DNA of 64,000 nt from Microglena sp. YARC (GCA_022414725.1 CM039463.1:37222360-37286359), one strand, 5' to 3'. Numbered from the stretch's first letter, positions 21,541-30,808 are shown. Numbers and translations are program-made. The notes: generated by a model from the sequence alone, not told the origin.

Positions 21541-21960
21541 GGCGTTAGAAAATTGGCGTTAAGAATGGTCGCTGACTTGGGTGTGTTAAAAACTTCAACT
21601 TCTTGTCAACTCAATGCACAACCGCAAGAGGTGTTGTTGCATTTTTCAAAAGTACTCACAATTTACGATTATCAACTAAAACAGTGTATCGTTTCATAAA
21701 CCTCATTGGTTTTACAAGAAAAAGGAGCAAACTCCGTGGACAGTGTAAAGGGGACTTAGTTCCACTTGTCACTGAATTTTGTAGTAGATACAAGGATACA
21801 ATCAATGCTGGGAAAATTTTAGTATCAGTTGACGAAGGTGGGTTTAGGCTACTTTGAAGATGTAACTAACTTCTGTGTCTTTACAGTCCTTGAATGGTTT
21901 GTCTCAATCTGCAGAAGACAATATATGTTGAATTTGTCAATATTACACAATTTGCACCAG
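21541..21960 (+). mobile_element. IS630/mariner-type element, internal deletion derivative
   Basis: The left part encodes the transposase N-terminus (KLALRMVADLGVLKTS, then 21603-21857 ending SVDEGGF, the block with the first catalytic Asp). Directly after that block the sequence jumps to the 3' end of the element (GGCTACTTTGAAGATGTAAC, then the trailer found at 3.3, 5.3 and 13.2 kb), so the rest of the catalytic core, including the second Asp and the Glu, is missing. It cannot encode an active transposase. It lies between copy 8 and Rpb3/11. Confidence 0.65.
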
Positions 21961-22185
21961 TACTTTTGTTCCTGAATCCCGGAGGACTGGTTTCGGAGCC
22001 TGGCGAATGAGAGTCGTTCGTACGGCTCTAACTTCTGCTTGGAAAATTTAAAAAAACCGCCGGGAGACAGGAACACCCATTGTTTCCTTGGAGATTGTTT
22101 CGATTTGGTTTTTTGAAACCGAGTATAAATGTTTTCTTCGATGATGTAGATATTGTTGTGTATTATTCCTGTCGTATCTTTAGAA
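21961..22185 (+). promoter_or_regulatory. Dispersed upstream module and leader of Rpb3/11
   Basis: 21970-22080 repeats the module found before ankyrin genes (CTGGTTTCGGAGCCTGG, GTCGTTCGTACGGCTC, CCGCCGGGAGACAGGAACAC). 22081-22185 is AT-richer sequence unique in the window, leading to the ATG at 22186. The same module also occurs just downstream of Rpb2 (58.03-58.15 kb). Whether it is a promoter or merely mobile sequence is not clear. Confidence 0.4.
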
Positions 22186-23352
22186 ATGTCGATTCGTGTA
22201 GGAGACGTTCTGGCTCCTGTGATCCCTTCACCCTCAGTCGGTACGGATCACTTCATACCTAGTAACATCGGAGGGTCCTTCTCAGTTTCTGGCGTCGACT
22301 TGTGCATAGTGAATTCGTTGCGTCGTGCGATCATCGCTTGTGTGGAGACCGCGGCGTTCGACACTGTGGTTCCTCCTGGGGGCGGTGGTGGTGGTGTGCG
22401 CGTACTTGAGAACACGTCCGTGATGCACAACGAGATGTTGGCTCTCCGTGTGTCGCTTGTGCCTTTGTGTCTGACTCCCAACGAGTTGGAGAACTTCGCC
22501 CCGGGCGACTACCAATGCACCTTGGCCGTGCGGAACACCGGGAATGAGGTGTTTGATGTGGTGAGCGGAGACTTCGTAGTTCGTAACGCGTCAGGCGTCT
22601 CGTTCCAGACGGAGCGTTTGAAGCGTCTGTTTCCTGTTGACCAGCGGTCGGGTGACAGTGTGTTACTTACTGTCTTGCGCCCCAACATCATGTGTGGCGG
22701 CATCGGTGAGGCTGTGAACATCACGGCGACTGCGAGGCTTGGCTCCGGTCGGGAGCATGCGAGATATTCTCCAGTCTGCTCTTGCTATTTTCGTTACAAG
22801 GAGCCTGTTTTGGACGACGACTCGGTTCCCGACAAGTTCGATTTTTTCGTTGAGAGCGTGAACCCGAGCATGTCCCCTTACTACCTCGTTTTTCTAGGGT
22901 TCCGCTTCCTTGTCCGAGCCATCATTGATCTCTCGGAAGACGTCCGTGCCGAGCGCGTCTCGTTTGAGGACTCGACCGTCCCGGGTGGCGCGAGGAGCAT
23001 TCTTTTTCCCGGTTTGGACCATACCTTGGGAAATTTAATACATGGGCTCGCGTACGACCTTTGGATTCGGCGCGGAGGCAAGTCCCGTGTGAGTTACGTC
23101 GGCTACTTCAAGCGGCACCCTCTTGTGGACGACATAACATTTAAGATGCAGCTCGCGAGGCAGGACGAAGCCCCGACTGCGTACTCGGATGTCTTATTGG
23201 AGGGGCTGTTGTATGTGCGGGAGCACCTGGAATCTCTGACTCTCGAGTGGATTCGTTTCTGTGGGCTCAAGGGCATGGGTTTGGTGGCCATTGAGATGTT
23301 CCTCACACGTTCTTACGCTGCTACAGTCAGCGGAACAGAAAATACGAAATAG
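22186..23352 (+). CDS. DNA-directed RNA polymerase subunit, fused Rpb3/Rpb11-type
   Basis: This is the viral counterpart of the Rpb3-Rpb11 assembly platform that nucleates RNA polymerase II. I chose MSIRVGDVLAP at 22186 because the upstream part of the longer frame does not look like protein. The N-terminal part has the Rpb3-like VNSLRRAIIACVETAAFDTV motif (residues about 45-65) and a glycine run. A middle region of about 200 residues is poorly conserved. The C-terminal part has the Rpb11 signature DHTLGNLIHGLAYDLW followed by VSYVGYFKRHPLVDDITFK. At 388 codons it is of the size expected for a fusion as in mimivirus relatives. Late cytoplasmic transcription is the presumed role, with Rpb2 at 58-61.6 kb. 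Its 3' end is duplicated at 23391. Confidence 0.85.
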   Translation: MSIRVGDVLAPVIPSPSVGTDHFIPSNIGGSFSVSGVDLCIVNSLRRAIIACVETAAFDTVVPPGGGGGGVRVLENTSVMHNEMLALRVSLVPLCLTPNELENFAPGDYQCTLAVRNTGNEVFDVVSGDFVVRNASGVSFQTERLKRLFPVDQRSGDSVLLTVLRPNIMCGGIGEAVNITATARLGSGREHARYSPVCSCYFRYKEPVLDDDSVPDKFDFFVESVNPSMSPYYLVFLGFRFLVRAIIDLSEDVRAERVSFEDSTVPGGARSILFPGLDHTLGNLIHGLAYDLWIRRGGKSRVSYVGYFKRHPLVDDITFKMQLARQDEAPTAYSDVLLEGLLYVREHLESLTLEWIRFCGLKGMGLVAIEMFLTRSYAATVSGTENTK

Positions 23353-23390
23353 TGCCCCTTGTAAAAGAGATATCCAGACAAAGTTTCATA

Positions 23391-23518
23391 TATGTGCGGG
23401 AGCACCTGGAATCTCTGACTCTCGAGTGGATTCGTTTCTGTGGGCTCAAGGGCATGGGACATTGAGATGTTCCTCGCACGTTCTTACGCTGCTACAGTCA
23501 GCGGGACTGAAAAGAAAT
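23391..23518 (+). repeat. Tandem partial duplication of the Rpb3/11 3' end
   Basis: About 128 bases matching 23211-23340 (the last 45 or so codons of Rpb3/11) with a few differences, including a 9-base deletion after GGGCATGGG. The 50-base spacer between the copies has unrelated sequence. The copy has no start of its own, so it is probably a duplication scar, perhaps mediated by the repeat CTGCTACAGTCAGCGG, which resembles a transposon end. Confidence 0.8.
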
Positions 23519-23616
23519 AATGAACGTTCTTAATCTGCTACAAAGAAATTGTCAGCTTGTAATCAATTATTCTGCCTATCTCAACTTCCAGTTTGCAATA
23601 TTTCTTGGGACGCGCA

Positions 23617-23760
23617 AGAATTCCGGGGCGGGTGGGGTAAATTGTAAAGCAATTGTGGATGTTCTTCTGCTTCTGACAACGTGGATGGACGGGAGAGAGC
23701 GACCTGAGGCATTCTGTGTTCCCTCGCCTACCCCCAAAACCACAGTTTCCATCGATCATT
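23617..23760 (+). pseudogene. C-terminal scrap of the second Fanzor family
   Basis: The sequence closely matches the C-terminal coding end of the broken Fanzor at 41.1-43.1 kb (LLLLTTWMDGRERPEAFCVP and on). Only about 45 codons survive. It shows that this second Fanzor type has been copied at least twice in the window. Confidence 0.7.
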
Positions 23761-24107
23761 GTGCAAGAAGCTTATTTCATCCGTGTGCACTCATCTATTG
23801 GACACTGCAGGTGCTCGACGGGTTCGAATCTACACTTACACTAATCTTCCAGCGGCATGCGCTTACTACAAGTCTGTGTTTGGAGATCCTGTGAACATCA
23901 CCTATATTTCACGCATTTGAAATGACTCGACAAAGAAAAAATGTGCGATGAAACGTGAACTTTAGTTACCTCAAATCTACAGGGGACCGGGGGGGGAATC
24001 ATTCGACGACAGACAAAGATGGCGGAAAACGTGGGAGTTCGCAAGACGTCGTCGTCTTCCGCAGATCATTCATTGCCTGTATCTGGTTTCAGGGGATATC
24101 ATTCAAA
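23761..24107. other. Intergenic stretch without recognisable gene
   Basis: No supported gene. It contains an AT-rich stretch and a short G-run near 23990. Open frames here are short and do not resemble known proteins. It separates the Fanzor scrap from the 3' end of the CAP-domain gene on the opposite strand. Confidence 0.4.
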
Positions 24108-25343
24108 TTATACAGTTAAACACGTTTCGCGATTGGCGGCATATCTGAATGAATCATTTGTTGATACGTTATACACAGCGACCGTGCTACCGCATGGTAA
24201 CTTTGCTTCAGTTGTAAAATACGAACTTTGTAACATCTCTCTGAACCTATTATAACTAATACCGTACACCCAAGACCCATAGTATACAGCAGTGGATGAT
24301 ACCAATTGTACTTTACAAGTATTTTGTATCATGTTTTCGCGATTTAGTAGGTTGATATATGCTGGACAAAGAGTATCATTTACGTAAGTTACTGCAATTT
24401 CGTCCGGAGATGGAATTTGTGAAAAAGGGTAACGGGTTGTCACCTTTATATACTCATTAGTTTGTATGGGTGATGGAGATTGAGACATTGGTGGTCGCGG
24501 TTGTGGTCTAGGAGATGGTGATTGTTGTGGTCGAGGATATGGTGATGGCGATTTTTGTGGTGAATGTTGTGGTGATTGGTCGATTTCGTTGTGGTGCGTG
24601 GTCGATTTCTTGACCTTCTTCACCTTCTTTGGAGTCTTGATAGGGGGTAAAGGAGATGGTGATGGTGATTGTTGTGGTCGAGGAGATGGTGATGGTGAAT
24701 GTTGTGGTCGAGGAGATGGTGATGGTGAATGTTGTGGTCGAGGAGATGGTGATGGTGAATGTTGTGGTGAAATGGGTAGGTTGCAGTTCTCAAGAATGGG
24801 AGATTTATAATTTCCTGTCAGTACATTTTTTTGAAATTCTGCAACACTGTTTTCATTTCCACGAACGTAGTATTGCATACACACAAGAATATTGTTGTTA
24901 GATTCTGAATACGAAATACCGATACCGATTTCTGTGGTAGCTTTCCAAACTAATTGTGTAAAATGACCAGTAGATGGAGAAAAACGGGGCGTATTGAAAT
25001 CGTAGAAGTCAACTTCATCGTACCACAAACTTACCGACCTGGTATAATAATGCGTTAAATTTATGGTATTTAAAGCTGAAAACGAAAACAAACCAAGGTT
25101 CTCTCCATATCGACCTGAATCGCTATGTTCGAACTTATTTTCTTTCGCAAGGTAATCGGACCATGTTTGTGCGGATATTGAAATTGCTGGATTAAATGAA
25201 ACTGGTGGAGAGCAGTGAATTCTTCTATAATCGTTTACTTGGTCGAGAATGCTTTGTTCATTTAATGGTAATATTATGCTTGTGCATGAGCCAACTAGTC
25301 CAAGTATTATTGCAAACAAATATGGTATTTTCATGACATGCAT
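24108..25343 (-). CDS. Secreted CAP-superfamily (SCP/PR-1-like) protein with proline-rich linker
   Basis: A signal peptide ([19 protein letters not shown]) precedes a CAP domain at residues about 25-180: [23 protein letters not shown] (CAP1 signature) and [13 protein letters not shown] (CAP2-like). Residues 190-290 form a linker of SPSPRPQ units (10-residue, 30-bp repeats) with a Lys-rich island. The C-terminal 120 residues contain four cysteines and match nothing I know. CAP proteins are extracellular and diverse in function (sterol binding, protease or immune-related); which applies is unknown. ATG at 25343 or 25334. Stop TAA. AT-richer than the polymerase genes, suggesting separate acquisition. 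Confidence 0.85.
   Translation of the reverse strand: MHVMKIPYLFAIILGLVGSCTSIILPLNEQSILDQVNDYRRIHCSPPVSFNPAISISAQTWSDYLAKENKFEHSDSGRYGENLGLFSFSALNTINLTHYYTRSVSLWYDEVDFYDFNTPRFSPSTGHFTQLVWKATTEIGIGISYSESNNNILVCMQYYVRGNENSVAEFQKNVLTGNYKSPILENCNLPISPQHSPSPSPRPQHSPSPSPRPQHSPSPSPRPQQSPSPSPLPPIKTPKKVKKVKKSTTHHNEIDQSPQHSPQKSPSPYPRPQQSPSPRPQPRPPMSQSPSPIQTNEYIKVTTRYPFSQIPSPDEIAVTYVNDTLCPAYINLLNRENMIQNTCKVQLVSSTAVYYGSWVYGISYNRFREMLQSSYFTTEAKLPCGSTVAVYNVSTNDSFRYAANRETCLTV
24650..24775. repeat. 30-bp minisatellite coding for [10 protein letters not shown] repeats
   Basis: About four tandem 30-bp units (GGAGATGGTGATGGTGAA and TGTTGTGGTCGA on the plus strand) inside the CAP gene. Similar but imperfect units recur at 24485-24580. 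They code for the proline-rich linker, and the unit number is likely to vary between isolates. Confidence 0.85.
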
Positions 25344-25622
25344 ATATTATATATGTGAGATTTTAAACGCAACATGCCAAAATGCCAAAAAATAAGTGTT
25401 GTTTTTGTTTTATTGCACAAACTCAATGATTCAATAAATGCAACGAAGTCCGTCTTCTTCACAGATCGTTTCTTTCACAACGAACTCTTTCCTACCATCT
25501 GAAAAAACTGCCATCAACAAACTGTGGTGTACCCACCCACCAGTAGTTTTAAAGATAACAGGTTTTCCTGGGGCAGAAGACAGTATCGGTTACAAATATT
25601 GAATGAATTGGTTTTTTGCGTT
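25344..25622. other. AT-rich intergenic region
   Basis: No gene is supported. The segment next to the CAP gene is AT-rich (ATATATTATATATG at about 25342-25356), which could serve as the promoter of that minus-strand gene. The remainder shows nothing recognisable. Confidence 0.35.
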
Positions 25623-26174
25623 TTATGACAATTTTGTTTTGTACGTCGGTGTTTTAGTTTTGCAAGTTGTTACTCCAAAGAAAAATTTGGTCATCGAAAA
25701 ATCGTTTTTGTATTCTATGCGTTGCAGATACATATAATGCGCGGCTCCGATGAAAATCAATGATAGAATAATTATGACTAATATATTGCTGATTTTTTTT
25801 TGTATTTTGTGCAATTTATCTGTATCGTCACCGCGTTCTGTTTGGATGGCTACGTGATTTTTTATTGTTTGGTCTATCAACAAAAGTCCTAATACTGGTG
25901 CAATAAAGTACCACTTTGACTTGGTCATTATAATGAATATTGTGTATACAAATATAGTCTTGAACCATACAATCGATATGTGTTTTTTGTTGCGTGGGTC
26001 CAAAATTGTAAAAAGAAAGAAAAATGTAGCGATTCCAATCAAATGCACAACAAATGGATGCGAAACCATAATGCGTTGCAAATCACAGTTTAATAGTTTG
26101 GACAGGTGTCCGAACAAAACCCATAAGAAAATACTTGACAGTGCTGTGCTTGGGTCAAATGTTTCGTTGAACAT
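25623..26174 (-). CDS. Multi-pass membrane protein of unknown function
   Basis: The frame is open back to 26315, but I take the ATG at 26174 (MFNETFDPS) since the upstream part reads poorly and overlaps a plausible small plus-strand gene. Five hydrophobic segments are visible: SIFLWVLFGHL, VVHLIGIATFFFLFTIL, FKTIFVYTIFIIM, FIAPVLGLLLI and ILVIIILSLIFIGAAHYMYL, with Lys-rich loops between. No enzymatic motif is seen. It is AT-rich like its CAP neighbour. Virion or host membrane location is a guess. Confidence 0.65.
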   Translation of the reverse strand: MFNETFDPSTALSSIFLWVLFGHLSKLLNCDLQRIMVSHPFVVHLIGIATFFFLFTILDPRNKKHISIVWFKTIFVYTIFIIMTKSKWYFIAPVLGLLLIDQTIKNHVAIQTERGDDTDKLHKIQKKISNILVIIILSLIFIGAAHYMYLQRIEYKNDFSMTKFFFGVTTCKTKTPTYKTKLS

Positions 26175-26234
26175 ATTCTTAATACTTTTGAGAATAAAAT
26201 TAAATAATGTACTCCTCGGTCGTCGTACCCGGAC

Positions 26235-26345
26235 ATGTCCAAAATCAAGTACGCCAAAATACACGAAGAAATCAAACGCATCCTGCATGAAGACCACGCG
26301 GCAAAGGAAACGCACGAGCTGATCATGAAGTCTCCATGTGACTGA
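26235..26345 (+). CDS. Small charged ORF (36 aa), possible gene fragment
   Basis: ATG at 26235, TGA at 26343. The translation is strongly helical and charged (MSKIKYAKIHEEIKRILHED), with codon use closer to the plus-strand core genes than to the opposite-strand frame here. I do not recognise it. It may be a small structural gene or a scrap of a larger one. It is head to head with, and non-overlapping with, the membrane protein if that starts at 26174. Confidence 0.3.
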   Translation: MSKIKYAKIHEEIKRILHEDHAAKETHELIMKSPCD

Positions 26346-26779
26346 CTCGACAGGATCCGCAGTGACGAGAGTGTGGAGGAAAGTTATCGTTGACCCTGCT
26401 TATTCAGTGTGCAGAAGCCGACTGAACAGAGAGTTTCTGACGTTGAACATTGACTGACTACATGTGTATGAATACCGTGATCCGCAGTTTGCGTGGGGTC
26501 GATTGCTGGATGGGGGTGGTTTCTACATTCATTCTATCGAGATTTATCGACGTTTGCGTGTGAGACAGGGAGAGAGAGAGGCAGCATCATTTAATCATCG
26601 TTGTTACATCAAATTTAAAAATAAATGGAAGTACTGTTGCTACACGTGTTGCTCAATTCAGTGACACAATAGCTAAATGAGAAGCAGGGTCGCGGACATA
26701 CTTGGACAATCTGGAATCTTTGATGGGATCCGCGGGATTGACAGTGTCATCCAGCGCTTTGCACCAGAAGCCCAGAAGA
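26346..26779. other. Stretch without supported gene
   Basis: The frames present (for example 26464-26664) lack recognisable domains and I do not support them. A GAGAGAGAGA-type run lies near 26568. Nothing else stands out. Confidence 0.35.
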
Positions 26780-27502
26780 TTACTCGCAAGTGGGCCCCTT
26801 TCGGAAGTACAGTTGAAGTGAACGGATCGCTTCAGCTTTTTCTAGCACCACAGTCCCCTCGTACACCATGAAATCGAGGTAGGCTTGACGGAGGTAGCTA
26901 TTCGGTTTGCTGTCCTTTTTCATTTGTTTCCTGGACTGTCGAACGAAGTGGTTGCGCCCAGTGTAACCCAGGGCGATGGCCAGGGGCTCGAAATCCTTAC
27001 ATCCCAGTACATCAATGGGGTGGTCTCCCATCCAGAAGTAGTAGCGGATGTGCTGGGACGTGTCGTCGAACCCAGGCATATCGTTGACCAGTAGTGTACT
27101 GTCATTCTGAGCTTTCGTCAGAATGACAGTCGCCTCGTGCACCATGAACTCGAGGTACCGAGGGTGGTAGGGGCTCGACGATTTGCTGTGACTCTTGAGG
27201 AGATCCCTCGTCTCTTTCATGAATTTGTAGTGATCAGCGAAACCCATGTTGGAGCACACATCTTTGGGGCGACCGGTTTCCAAATGATCGTTGAGGGGTC
27301 CTCCGTTGAACCACAAGTGGTAGCGAAACAGCTGGGCCGTGTTCGTGAACTCGAAGTTGTCAACCTGTTGAAACATATCGTCGAGAGTTGAGAGTTGAGA
27401 GTTTACTGTGTTGTCGAACCTGTTCCCAGAATTTATACTCCGTTTGGGCACCCAAAACCCCACCGTGGGGTTAGGGTTTATACAACTTACCATTGTGTTC
27501 AT
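26780..27502 (-). CDS. Two-domain protein with internal duplication, unknown function
   Basis: The 240-codon frame contains the same motif twice: RYHLWFNGGPLNDHL, then YLEFMVHEATVILTKAQ, and RYYFWMGDHPIDVLG, then YLDFMVYEGTVVLEKAE. Each unit is about 90 residues with a Gly-rich turn and a long helix. No family is recognised. The start is uncertain: the first 40 residues are low in motif content, and the Met of MFQQVDNFEF is a reasonable alternative. It is followed on the same strand, upstream, by the zinc-finger gene. Confidence 0.6.
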   Translation of the reverse strand: MNTMVSCINPNPTVGFWVPKRSINSGNRFDNTVNSQLSTLDDMFQQVDNFEFTNTAQLFRYHLWFNGGPLNDHLETGRPKDVCSNMGFADHYKFMKETRDLLKSHSKSSSPYHPRYLEFMVHEATVILTKAQNDSTLLVNDMPGFDDTSQHIRYYFWMGDHPIDVLGCKDFEPLAIALGYTGRNHFVRQSRKQMKKDSKPNSYLRQAYLDFMVYEGTVVLEKAEAIRSLQLYFRKGPTCE

Positions 27503-27665
27503 ACCACATTTCTATCAGAAGCGGTACAGCATCTTTGTGACCTCTCTTGTACGCGATCCTCTGAATCCTCTGGGTCTGCGGAACCTCGTCCCCGACTCTC
27601 TCTCTCTCTATTTCCTGTGCGGAAATGAATAGTCGGTCTTCCCAATTTCCACTTAAAAACAGGTG

Positions 27666-29057
27666 TTAAGCTGACACACCCGTCAAGGGGCGGTGAACCG
27701 GAGAACCCTTCACATGATGGATCAAGTCCGAAACTGTTTTGAACTCCTTATTACATTGTCTGCAACACACACCGTGTGCACTGGGTTGATCCAGGATAAT
27801 ACGTCGATGCGCAACACTTAGATTGTGAAATAGGTAAAGGTAACGAGACCACGTGCATCCGCGTCTCTCGAACACACCGCGGAACATCGAGTCCCAATCA
27901 CGCACGCATATTCTTTTCACGATTTTAGAAACCATGCAGTGCACTTGCTTGCGAATTTCAGCATCTTGTGAAGCGATACATGCCTGCTTAATGGCATCTC
28001 CATACTTGCGTGAAAACACGGCATGCGTCAGCTTGGGGGAATCGCCCACAGCGGCAGCAACTTCAGCCATCACGGCAACAGATATCGCGTCAGCATGTGC
28101 AATGATGGCCTCGTGTGGCAGGTCTTTGAGATCGATGCATGATTTTGTAATGAAGCCGGCAAGCTTGCGGTTGAGCAGAGCGTGCGTAACCCCAAGAATA
28201 TCGGATGTTGTGCATGACACCACCAACTGATCCTTGGGCAACAGCTTGTCGAGCAGCTGACCCTTGGGCACCACACTTGCGCAGCACTTGAACACATGTG
28301 CAAGATCTTGAGACGACATGATGTGGTCATACAATTCATCCAACGATGCCTTCCGCAGGGAGACGCAAGAGAGTCGTGCAGCCTCCTTGTCCGCGATTAC
28401 TTTTGCTGTTGCGAGTTCGCAAAGCTCGGTGTAGCAACAATAAGAAGAACTGTCGCCGAAACAAACCGCATCCTTTATAAGGAACTCCCGCGCACGCGCA
28501 TACACATCAGCGCTCCAGAGAAATGTGAGGTCGTAGCTGAGGTCGACATATCGTTTGTACATGCCAATTGTGATAGAGGGCAGTCCCCGACAAATATACG
28601 AAACAACCTCTGGACCCAACCCCTTCAGGTCATTCTTGACAGCAAAATCGCAAATAGTGTTTTCGCGTAGACATGTCTGACAAATGCGTTTGCCAAACTG
28701 CCAATACACTTTGGAAGTATTCGGGTGAGCGTCACACAACTCACATCCGCGTCCGAGAATCAGCATTACCGCGTTTCGATACGAGCATTTCACATCACCT
28801 CCACACACTTTTCTGCTGAAGATCTTGCAGATCAATTGGAAAACAGTTTCCCATATGTCATCACCGACGAAGGTCGCGCTCTCCTGACTCAACATACATA
28901 CGCTCACAAGCGGGCGCAATGCCGCACGAACCGTCTTCAAAGGGGAGCCTGTGGGCAGGCGTCTCAATGATTCCACAACGCAACAGCATATCTGGGACAA
29001 TATTACATCCACCAATACATTGGGAATATCAGGTATCCTTGATTCGGACATTGTCAT
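27666..29057 (-). CDS. C2H2 zinc-finger protein with Cys-rich and possible F-box-like regions
   Basis: I use the ATG at 29057 because the longer frame begins with TTG. Residues 10-60 (PDIPNVLVDVILSQI and on) could be an F-box-like helical bundle; this is weak. Residues about 120-150 hold paired cysteines (CELCDAHP, then RICQTCLREN), a treble-clef-like arrangement. The C-terminus has a classical finger, CRQCNKEFKTVSDLIHHVKG then H. Helical segments fill the remainder. Such proteins are frequent in amoeba-infecting giant viruses, with unknown targets. Stop TAA at 27666-27668. Confidence 0.6.
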   Translation of the reverse strand: MTMSESRIPDIPNVLVDVILSQICCCVVESLRRLPTGSPLKTVRAALRPLVSVCMLSQESATFVGDDIWETVFQLICKIFSRKVCGGDVKCSYRNAVMLILGRGCELCDAHPNTSKVYWQFGKRICQTCLRENTICDFAVKNDLKGLGPEVVSYICRGLPSITIGMYKRYVDLSYDLTFLWSADVYARAREFLIKDAVCFGDSSSYCCYTELCELATAKVIADKEAARLSCVSLRKASLDELYDHIMSSQDLAHVFKCCASVVPKGQLLDKLLPKDQLVVSCTTSDILGVTHALLNRKLAGFITKSCIDLKDLPHEAIIAHADAISVAVMAEVAAAVGDSPKLTHAVFSRKYGDAIKQACIASQDAEIRKQVHCMVSKIVKRICVRDWDSMFRGVFERRGCTWSRYLYLFHNLSVAHRRIILDQPSAHGVCCRQCNKEFKTVSDLIHHVKGSPVHRPLTGVSA

Positions 29058-29211
29058 TGGTGGTGTCTTCTTCAACAAAGCGTGACACCTTTATATGAAT
29101 TGCAGCTTGGAAAGGTGCTAAAAATATGGTAGAATCGACTTCTCTAAGAAACGCTTGGGAGAGGAAGCGAAGCGAATCGCCAACCCATATAGCATCGCGC
29201 GAGTCACTGTC
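29058..29211. promoter_or_regulatory. Short spacer, possible promoter of the zinc-finger gene
   Basis: About 150 bases between two minus-strand genes. On the minus strand, AT-rich sequence precedes the zinc-finger ATG. No clear motif. Confidence 0.25.
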
Positions 29212-29577
29212 TCACTCATCCTGTTTGTCACCGCAGGCTTCGCCATACCAGGCGTGCTTCAAAACGTTCTCTAACATACCATTGTAAACGGTGGCTTCTC
29301 CCACCTCGAAGTACTCGGCACCCACATCTCTTCGTGGCTGGATTCTGGAATCGTAACCACCGCGCATGTACATTAGCAGTTAAGCCTTCTGCATCCACGC
29401 ACGCTTGTGCATCTCTTGTGCATGGATGGCAAAAATGAGCTGGGATCCATTGGGGTACTGCGAGAGCCTCTCGCAGAACGGCTGGCTGGTCCGACCGACC
29501 TTTACGACCAACGGGGACTTGCCCAGGAACTCGCGCTCGACGAGGGCGTACACGACGTGTTGAGTGTGGTGCGACAT
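29212..29577 (-). pseudogene. T5orf172-type (Mug113-like, GIY-YIG-related) domain gene with in-frame TAA
   Basis: The minus-strand frame starts MSHHTQHVVYALVEREFLGK and continues VVKVGRTSQPFCERLSQYPNG, the conserved VYAL..VKVGRT..RL..YP pattern of T5orf172/Mug113 domains common in large DNA viruses. A TAA (29380-29382) follows AWMQKA, but the same frame continues another 55 codons to TGA at 29212 with GAEYFEVGE, the expected EYF element of the family's second half. One base change would make it whole, so it is a nonsense-mutated gene or a base-call error. The parent family is linked to DNA binding or nuclease-like roles. Confidence 0.65.
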
Positions 29578-29592
29578 GGATGGATGATACAC

Positions 29593-30025
29593 AAGGGAAG
29601 GGAAGGCTTTACTCAGTCAAGATGGCTGTCGCGAGCTTTATACCGTGATAATCGGGCGTTTTTACGAGGTCCAATCGAGATCCAAGGACGAATATGCGCC
29701 GTTTGCCGCGCATGCATGTCACGATGCTCTTCGTTCATTCGTGAAGTCCCGCTCTATTTTTGGGGGGAATTGGGTCCCAGATGGACGGACGGACGATCGA
29801 TCCGATCGATAGGAGTGGACAAGATACCGCCGTGACATCCCCATTATTATCTCACGCTTTCCGACTGTTTGTCACAGTCCACATATAGAGACCGGCTACA
29901 TCCACGAGTGGCTCGGTCGCTCGATGAATGCCTCTGCCACAAAATATCAAAAAAATTGAATTGGATTAGTCCGGAAACAATGAATAACTCAAACCAATTA
30001 AAACCCTAAACTCCAACAATTTCTA
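29593..30025 (+). promoter_or_regulatory. Upstream region of the acidic-tail gene, with repeated segment
   Basis: 29826-30060 has a near copy at 43.50-43.65 kb (CACAGTCCA, GAGACCGGCTACATCCACGA, AACTCCAACAATTTCTAATG), including the first codons of the gene at 30026. AAAATTGA, identical to the early-promoter core known from mimiviruses, lies at 29952-29959, 67 bases before the ATG. The motif could be chance; a second hit sits upstream of the gene at 55968. Confidence 0.4.
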
Positions 30026-30808
30026 ATGAATTTCCCACAGTCTGTCACCAGACAACTGAACATATCATATCATGAATGTGAGGACACATTTGACGTGTCT
30101 GGTGATCACGACCTTCTATTGGTGGCACTCAAGCTTCGCTTTGATACTGCTGCCTATTACGGAGGTATGGACTCTGGACACTCTCACTACTTTCGCAGAC
30201 GGTTGTCACAACTGAATGTATCGAAAGTGTCACCGCGTCTCGCGATGGGTGCACTTGATATATTGCGCATGCGTCTGTCCTGCCGTGAAACAAGAGTGTC
30301 TCGCAGCGTCTCCTTCTCTGGATCATCTTGCAGTAAGTCTTCGAAAGGACTGATCTCTGCGCTCGATCTGAGTGGATATGACGGAGGAGGGAGAGTACAT
30401 GTTGCCAACTATTTGAACCCTTTTCTATGGAGAAGTGGTGCATGGAGACATGGAAATGCTCCTGCGTGGCTTGACCTTGAATGCTCATTACCCTGTTCTA
30501 CACCCGTATCCGAACCATCTTTTGCGATAGGTGTCAAAACCACTCGCACCCTCGCGTGGCTTGACATTGAAGCGCCCGATACAGTCCGAATGAACGGAGA
30601 ACTCCGAGATTTGTACTACTTCGGTGCCATAAAGTCCTCATCATCTGATGATGATGATGATTCCGCATATGATGATTCCGCACATGCTGATTCCGCATAT
30701 GATGATTCCGCATTTGATGGCACTGTCCCTAACATTGATTCAGATCCTGAACAGGTAGATAGTGGCTTTGGCTATATCACGCCTGAACAAGGCAGCGCAT
30801 GGGTATGA
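30026..30808 (+). CDS. Unknown protein with acidic repeat tail
   Basis: 260 codons starting MNFPQSVTRQLNISYHECED. The first 200 residues look globular, with a pair of similar WLDLEC and WLDIEA blocks at about 148 and 183, and match no family I know. Residues 208-240 are low complexity: a Ser/Asp run followed by YDDSA, HADSA, YDDSA and FDGT units encoded by GATGATTCCGCA repeats. Acidic tails of this sort occur in DNA- or histone-associated viral proteins, but nothing shows this here. Its 5' end and leader are duplicated near 43.6 kb. Confidence 0.6.
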   Translation: MNFPQSVTRQLNISYHECEDTFDVSGDHDLLLVALKLRFDTAAYYGGMDSGHSHYFRRRLSQLNVSKVSPRLAMGALDILRMRLSCRETRVSRSVSFSGSSCSKSSKGLISALDLSGYDGGGRVHVANYLNPFLWRSGAWRHGNAPAWLDLECSLPCSTPVSEPSFAIGVKTTRTLAWLDIEAPDTVRMNGELRDLYYFGAIKSSSSDDDDDSAYDDSAHADSAYDDSAFDGTVPNIDSDPEQVDSGFGYITPEQGSAWV

